Shown here: one piece after another, positions 15,765-18,800 of the stretch
Position numbering within the stretch: position 1 is the first letter of the stretch
Layout of the letters: each line of letters opens with the position of its first letter
Assembly: GCA_038525605.1 (NCBI GenBank)
Contig: JBCBHL010000126.1
Location: forward strand, 1 to 18,800
Length of the DNA: 18,800 nucleotides
Source: JANSWY01 sp038525605
GTDB lineage: Bacteria > Bacteroidota > Bacteroidia > Cytophagales > Cyclobacteriaceae
Reading direction: 5' to 3'
The notes under the pieces: model-generated
What the model was told of the DNA's origin: nothing
The model's database searches: none
What the model saw: only the letters and a program-made list of their open reading frames with translations
Program-made: the position numbers and the translations under genes

Positions 15765-16790
15765 TTATCTAATACTACTTCTGTAAAAAGTGTATGGGAT
15801 GTATCTGATATCAATATTGAGTTTACTGATATCAAAGTAACCTGACTGAGGAATGAAAAACTCAACTGCATCATCCAGTTGTTTTAATTCCTGACCTGCG
15901 CCACCTGTCATCATATCCTTCATTACCGGAATTCTTACTCCATCTGCTTTTTGAATATTGTCGATGAGAAATGCCTTTACAAAACCACCGTTAAATTCCA
16001 GCGAACGCATATATTCAAATATTGCTTCTTCGGCTGGTTTCACACCCGGATTGGCAATCAGCTCCCCATTGTTTTCATCGTAAACATAGTCCGGGTCTGC
16101 CTGATCCCCATCCAGATATTGTTGAACATCGATTGGGTTTATATAAATCTGCAACGGATCTACGTACACATCCAGCGTCAGACTAAGTTTATCTCCATCG
16201 ATTGAAATGATCTGAATCTGATTCCCCGCATCTTTAATTCTTCTCATATATTCCTTAAAAGGTCCCAACTCATCTCTGGCATTGTCAGCTCCACTGCCAT
16301 TTGGAATCCTGACGATGTTACCGCTGGCATCTTCGCCTGCAACTTTCATCAGGATTATTCCTACCTGGTTGTGAAAGTATTGTGATACTGCCCTGTCAAT
16401 ATCCAGGTTTGTTTGTGTTTGATCGTTAGTTGAAAATATTGTTTCCAGATCAACCTCTCCCACAGCACAGTACTTAATGATCTTTCGATTATTGATTTCA
16501 CTCTCCGACAGGTTAGTTGTATCAAACCGGTAAAAACCGTCTTCCCATTTAAGCGGGTGCCCATAGATAAAGTTAAGTGCCTGTTCGCGGTACCAGCTTA
16601 AGGTATGTGGACGAGAAACCAAAGAATTCCTTTCCACTATCTTTTCATGTGTCCAAATCGCTGATGCAGTGATGAATGTCCACAACCTCCAGATAGAAGC
16701 TTTGGAGCTATTATCAAGTTCGTTCAGTTCTGTAAAACTGTTTTTATTCCTTTCTATTTCCTGTTGAATTTCTGTTATGGTTCGAGCCAT
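15765..16790 (-). CDS. Baseplate J-like wedge protein (Bacteroidota phage type)
   Basis: This is a 341-residue protein. The N-terminus is the recognisable Bacteroidota prophage form: ARTITEIQQEI, then SSKASIWRLWTFITASAIWTHEKI and HTLSWYREQALNFIYG. The central part contains FKEYMRRIKDAGNQIQIIS and LTLDVYVDP. The C-terminus has FNGGFVKAFLIDNIQKADGVRIPV and ends in IDIRYIPYTF, like the terminal strand of gpJ/gp6-type proteins. These proteins join the wedge ring of the baseplate. The length is close to P2 gpJ (about 300) and far below the large Afp11/Afp12 baseplate proteins of extracellular injection systems, which favours a P2/Mu-like tail. It lies 54 bases after the tail-X-like gene and 197 bases before the gpI-like gene. 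Confidence is good for the family, less for the exact structural equivalence. Confidence 0.7.
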   Translation of the reverse strand: MARTITEIQQEIERNKNSFTELNELDNSSKASIWRLWTFITASAIWTHEKIVERNSLVSRPHTLSWYREQALNFIYGHPLKWEDGFYRFDTTNLSESEINNRKIIKYCAVGEVDLETIFSTNDQTQTNLDIDRAVSQYFHNQVGIILMKVAGEDASGNIVRIPNGSGADNARDELGPFKEYMRRIKDAGNQIQIISIDGDKLSLTLDVYVDPLQIYINPIDVQQYLDGDQADPDYVYDENNGELIANPGVKPAEEAIFEYMRSLEFNGGFVKAFLIDNIQKADGVRIPVMKDMMTGGAGQELKQLDDAVEFFIPQSGYFDISKLNIDIRYIPYTFYRSSIR

Positions 16791-16844
16791 TGCCGTTTAA
16801 ATTTTTTCAATAGTTAATTTTTATTCCGGTTTGTGCTTTCCAGA

Positions 16845-17099
16845 TTATTCTGGCAGCAACTTTAATTCCTCTTCACCAACATCGGTGGCTGGCTTAACTC
16901 CAGCCTCCTTGTAAAATGTCGCAATATCTTTCTGCAAAGCCTCTCTGTTGATACTCAAATCTGAGTAAACTGACAGGCTATATGTAATATGATATATATT
17001 GTTATCTTCCATGAGCTCAAACACCATTTCTATCGTGCCATATTCCTGTAGAGCAATATCCAGGATGTTTTGGTTCTGCTCCGGTTTAGTAGTTCCCAT
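16845..17099 (-). CDS. Small LysM/tail-X-like baseplate protein
   Basis: This is an 84-residue protein. The N-terminal half (QNILDIALQEYGTIEMVFELMEDNN) is the typical start of Bacteroidota tail X/LysM-like proteins, which usually continue with an LxxGQ-type segment. That segment is absent here: YHITYSLSVYSDLSINR replaces it. The end, FYKEAGVKPATDV, resembles the C-terminus of the same Bacteroidota prophage family. In tails, gpX/LysM proteins sit at the hub between spike and tube. Its start overlaps the 3' end of the gp25-like gene by 14 bases, indicating coupled translation. The small size and altered LysM core make the functional call tentative, but the overlap and gene order support a real gene. 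Confidence 0.55.
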   Translation of the reverse strand: MGTTKPEQNQNILDIALQEYGTIEMVFELMEDNNIYHITYSLSVYSDLSINREALQKDIATFYKEAGVKPATDVGEEELKLLPE

Positions 17100-17373
17100 C
17101 TATTATGATATTTTCGATATTGGTTAAGTCTATAATCTGTACATTGAACCCGTCGTGTATCAGTTGCTTTTCTATTTCAGCCTCCAGTCTCAATCGGTTG
17201 ATGATTGTATTTCCTTTCAGATAATCTTCAATTCCGACACCCAACAAAGGATGTTCTTTATAGGCACCTTTATGTGACAATAGAATATGTGCTATATTCT
17301 GCTGACTAACTTCTCCGGTTTTAAGATCCCCCGTACTAAATTCCAGGTCATCTGATAATATAAAATCGATCAT
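17086..17373 (-). CDS. gp25/gpW-like baseplate wedge protein
   Basis: This is a 95-residue protein. The sequence pattern GDLKTGEVSQQNIAHILLSHKGAYKEHPLLGVGIEDYLKG, followed by an RLEAEIEKQLIHDGF helix, fits the short gp25/gpW wedge family as it appears in Bacteroidota prophages and tail-like loci. gp25-type proteins form the inner wedge that primes sheath assembly in contractile tails, tailocins, T6SS (TssE) and extracellular injection systems. Its presence is the best hint in the window that the tail is contractile. It starts 9 bases after the PAAR-like stop and overlaps the next gene by 14 bases. Confidence 0.65.
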   Translation of the reverse strand: MIDFILSDDLEFSTGDLKTGEVSQQNIAHILLSHKGAYKEHPLLGVGIEDYLKGNTIINRLRLEAEIEKQLIHDGFNVQIIDLTNIENIIIDGNY

Positions 17374-17382
17374 TATTATTTC

Positions 17383-17733
17383 TCAGGTTTTGGTTGTATA
17401 AGTAATGAACCCTCCCACTAAACAGCTTAGCTTAGAGGACTTGAGTAATGCTTTATGTGTCTTTACCTTTACGTTTGGGCTTTGATTTACCCAATCCGAC
17501 TGTTCTATCTGATGACTGCAGGTTACAGAAGTGCCAGCACTGGCAGTTAGTATTTTACACTCTCCGAAAACAGGTATATTAACAATTGCTGTATCATCAT
17601 CTGCATTGGCAACTGCCTTACCGTTCCTTTTCACTTTCTGATTACTTGTAACAGCAATCTCAGCACCTGTTGACTTGCCCTGATCACATTTGAGCAAGTC
17701 TCCATTTACTATTAAATCTTTTACTGACGCCAT
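17383..17733 (-). CDS. DUF4280 PAAR-like spike-tip protein
   Basis: This is a 116-residue protein. It fits the DUF4280/PAAR-like pattern: an early GDLLKCDQG, a middle NIPVFGECK, then TCSH, W81, and a C-terminal KLSCLVGGFITY. Four cysteines at 16, 59, 72 and 104, with nearby His74, could bind a metal at the tip apex. PAAR-family proteins cap the trimeric spike, sharpen it and often attach toxic cargo. Here there is no C-terminal extension, so it is a bare tip with no fused effector. It lies 11 bases after the spike gene. DUF4280 is common in T6SS and extracellular injection loci and less typical of ordinary phages, which is relevant to identifying this system. Confidence 0.7.
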   Translation of the reverse strand: MASVKDLIVNGDLLKCDQGKSTGAEIAVTSNQKVKRNGKAVANADDDTAIVNIPVFGECKILTASAGTSVTCSHQIEQSDWVNQSPNVKVKTHKALLKSSKLSCLVGGFITYTTKT

Positions 17734-17744
17734 ATTTATTTAAT

Positions 17745-18599
17745 TTATGAACTAGGGTCCAAGTTGATATCTGTTCCGGAAACAGTCACATCCTTCGTAG
17801 CTTTAATGAGCACCTGATCACCTTCAATGCTAATGAGCTTATCGCTTTTCAATTGGATTCCTTCCGTTTCATCTACTTTAATAATGTTTTTGTCACCATT
17901 GGTACTCACAACAGCACTGCTTTTGGCAATTGATGCTTCACAACCATCCACTACTTTAAAATCCATCGATTGCCCTGTCATAGCAGCATTGGAAAGCATA
18001 TTTTCATCGTCATCGAAAAATGCCAGTTTCATTGCTTGCTTCGTCATTTCCAACGAGGCTAATGCCGATTGATCAGTATCCTGATCATCTTCATTGCCAA
18101 TAGGCTTTAAGAAGTTGATGTTTAAGGCTTCTTTGGTAATGGTAGAGCTAAATAAACCGCCGAAATTGATTGACATCTTTTCGGGTGTTACAACGATATC
18201 AGAGAATTCACCATCTGCATCAGGTTTTCTCATGCGAATTATGAATTGGTCTACCTCCGAGTATTGAGATACAAAAGCTCTGGCAGTATTATTTTCAATT
18301 ACTGATACGAGTACCCAGCTGCCAATTCGAGGAACGCAGATTACTCCTTCATTGATGCTGTTAATAGCAGCTCTAAGTCGGATTTGATGAATTATTTCCG
18401 TTTCAGCTCCCATCACTTCCCCAGACTTCATTCTGGCTTGGATTTCCTCAAAGGATGTACGATCGCCAAGTATCATAGCTGAGATCAAGAAATTTCCTTG
18501 ATTATCAGGCACTTTATTATCGACGACTATTGCAGGAAATGTACTTTCGTTATCCTGATTGCCAGCCAATGTTTTTATTAAATATCCAAGTTCACTCAT
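17745..18599 (-). CDS. gpV/gp5-like tail spike (OB-fold) protein
   Basis: This is a 284-residue protein. Residues about 20-118 look like the OB-fold of gpV/gp5/VgrG spikes: AIVVDNKVPDNQGNFLI, a long basic insert, and CVPRIGSWVLVSVIENNTARAFVSQYS, which corresponds to the PxxGxxVLV...A.V strand pair. The later half has short repeating beta segments such as EGIQLKSDKLISIEGDQVLIKATKDVTVSG, typical of a trimeric beta-helix needle. There is no lysozyme domain. The direct downstream PAAR-like gene supports the assignment, since the two proteins form one needle. Its ATG overlaps the TGA of the preceding reading frame (ATGA), so it belongs to a tight operon. Confidence 0.75.
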   Translation of the reverse strand: MSELGYLIKTLAGNQDNESTFPAIVVDNKVPDNQGNFLISAMILGDRTSFEEIQARMKSGEVMGAETEIIHQIRLRAAINSINEGVICVPRIGSWVLVSVIENNTARAFVSQYSEVDQFIIRMRKPDADGEFSDIVVTPEKMSINFGGLFSSTITKEALNINFLKPIGNEDDQDTDQSALASLEMTKQAMKLAFFDDDENMLSNAAMTGQSMDFKVVDGCEASIAKSSAVVSTNGDKNIIKVDETEGIQLKSDKLISIEGDQVLIKATKDVTVSGTDINLDPSS

Positions 18600-18800
18600 T
18601 CAATCTCTTGATTTGCTAGTTTTACATCAGGTACAGGTTCATCATTTCCAATTAATTGTAGATTAAACACCTCATTTTCAGCTGTAAATTCAATGCTGGT
18701 GACACTTCCTCCAAATTCAATGAAAATTTGCACCTCAATTTTGTTAATCTCTTCAGTTGTGATTCGATCTCCATCTACCTAGGAGCTGCTGTAGATGGAG
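18596..18800 (-). pseudogene. C-terminal fragment of an upstream tail gene, with an in-frame stop at the window end
   Basis: On the minus strand a 60-codon frame, too short to be listed by length alone, ends with TGA at 18596-18598 overlapping the spike start. It reads VDGDRITTEEINKIEVQIF at its beginning, ends DVKLANQEIE, and has no Met. It looks like the C-terminus of a baseplate or hub protein encoded upstream of the spike (the gpD/gp27 position is possible). An in-frame TAG lies at 18779-18781. Beyond it, the last 10 bases of the window are the exact reverse complement of 18769-18778, so the stop may be an assembly fold-back and not a real disruption. Function is unrecognised. Confidence 0.45.
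18769..18800. repeat. Perfect 10-bp inverted repeat at the right end
   Basis: CTCCATCTAC (18769-18778) and GTAGATGGAG (18791-18800) are exact reverse complements, separated by 12 bases. The second arm ends at the last base of the window. It interrupts the upstream reading frame and gives no T-run, so a terminator is unlikely. A chimeric fold-back at a contig end is a plausible explanation. Confidence 0.6.

Noticed and set aside
1..18800. CRISPR array, tRNA, rRNA or insertion sequence
   Set aside because: I found no regularly spaced repeats, no cloverleaf-like or rRNA-like sequence, and no transposase or terminal inverted repeats flanking a gene.

Overview
The window looks like a Bacteroidota genome, probably a Cytophagales-type environmental or marine bacterium. 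The base composition is AT-rich, start codons lack clear Shine-Dalgarno motifs, and one gene carries a type IX secretion system (T9SS) C-terminal sorting domain. Several baseplate proteins have the form typical of Bacteroidota prophages, and one promoter matches the Bacteroidota -7 box TAnnTTTG. The taxon below phylum level is inference.

Layout. (A) 1-587 has no convincing gene. (B) 588-2251, plus strand, is a two-gene unit: a divergent sigma-70-like protein and a membrane anti-sigma-like protein with an HxxxCxxC zinc motif, one transmembrane segment and an extracytoplasmic C-terminal domain. (C) 2295-5327, minus strand and convergent with B, is a secreted TPR-CHAT protease with an intact His/Cys dyad. 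It has its own promoter-like sequence overlapping an inverted repeat. (D) 5506-10031, minus strand, holds two exported proteins joined by an ATGA stop/start overlap. The first has three cohesin-like domains, a dockerin-like module and a T9SS sorting domain. The second has a beta-propeller, two PKD-like domains and the same dockerin-like module, but no sorting domain. (E) 10172-18800, minus strand, is the distal part of a phage-type tail or contractile-injection baseplate operon. In transcription order it holds a C-terminal fragment of an upstream protein, a gpV/gp5-like spike, a DUF4280 PAAR-like tip, a gp25-like wedge, a small LysM/tail-X-like protein, gpJ-like and gpI-like baseplate proteins, and two paralogous tail-collar fibres. 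The first fibre carries PKD repeats and a C-terminal Hint (intein-like) domain.

How the parts may work together. Region E can be read as the needle tip, baseplate and receptor-binding fibres of a prophage, tailocin or extracellular contractile injection system. No capsid, terminase, integrase or lysis gene lies in the window, but sheath, tube, tape-measure and ATPase genes would lie outside it, so the type cannot be settled here. Region D follows on the same strand with a 140-base gap and could be a cell-surface cohesin-dockerin assembly. Regions B and C look like an envelope-stress or surface-signal module in which a sigma/anti-sigma pair neighbours a periplasmic or surface CHAT protease. 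Whether A-C are functionally tied to D-E is unknown.

The most interesting items are the Hint domain that lacks a +1 nucleophile on a tail fibre, the adjacent cohesin/dockerin pair, the secreted CHAT protease next to a sigma/anti-sigma pair, a compound AT-rich palindrome inside the baseplate operon, and a perfect inverted repeat exactly at the right end that puts a stop codon in the last reading frame.
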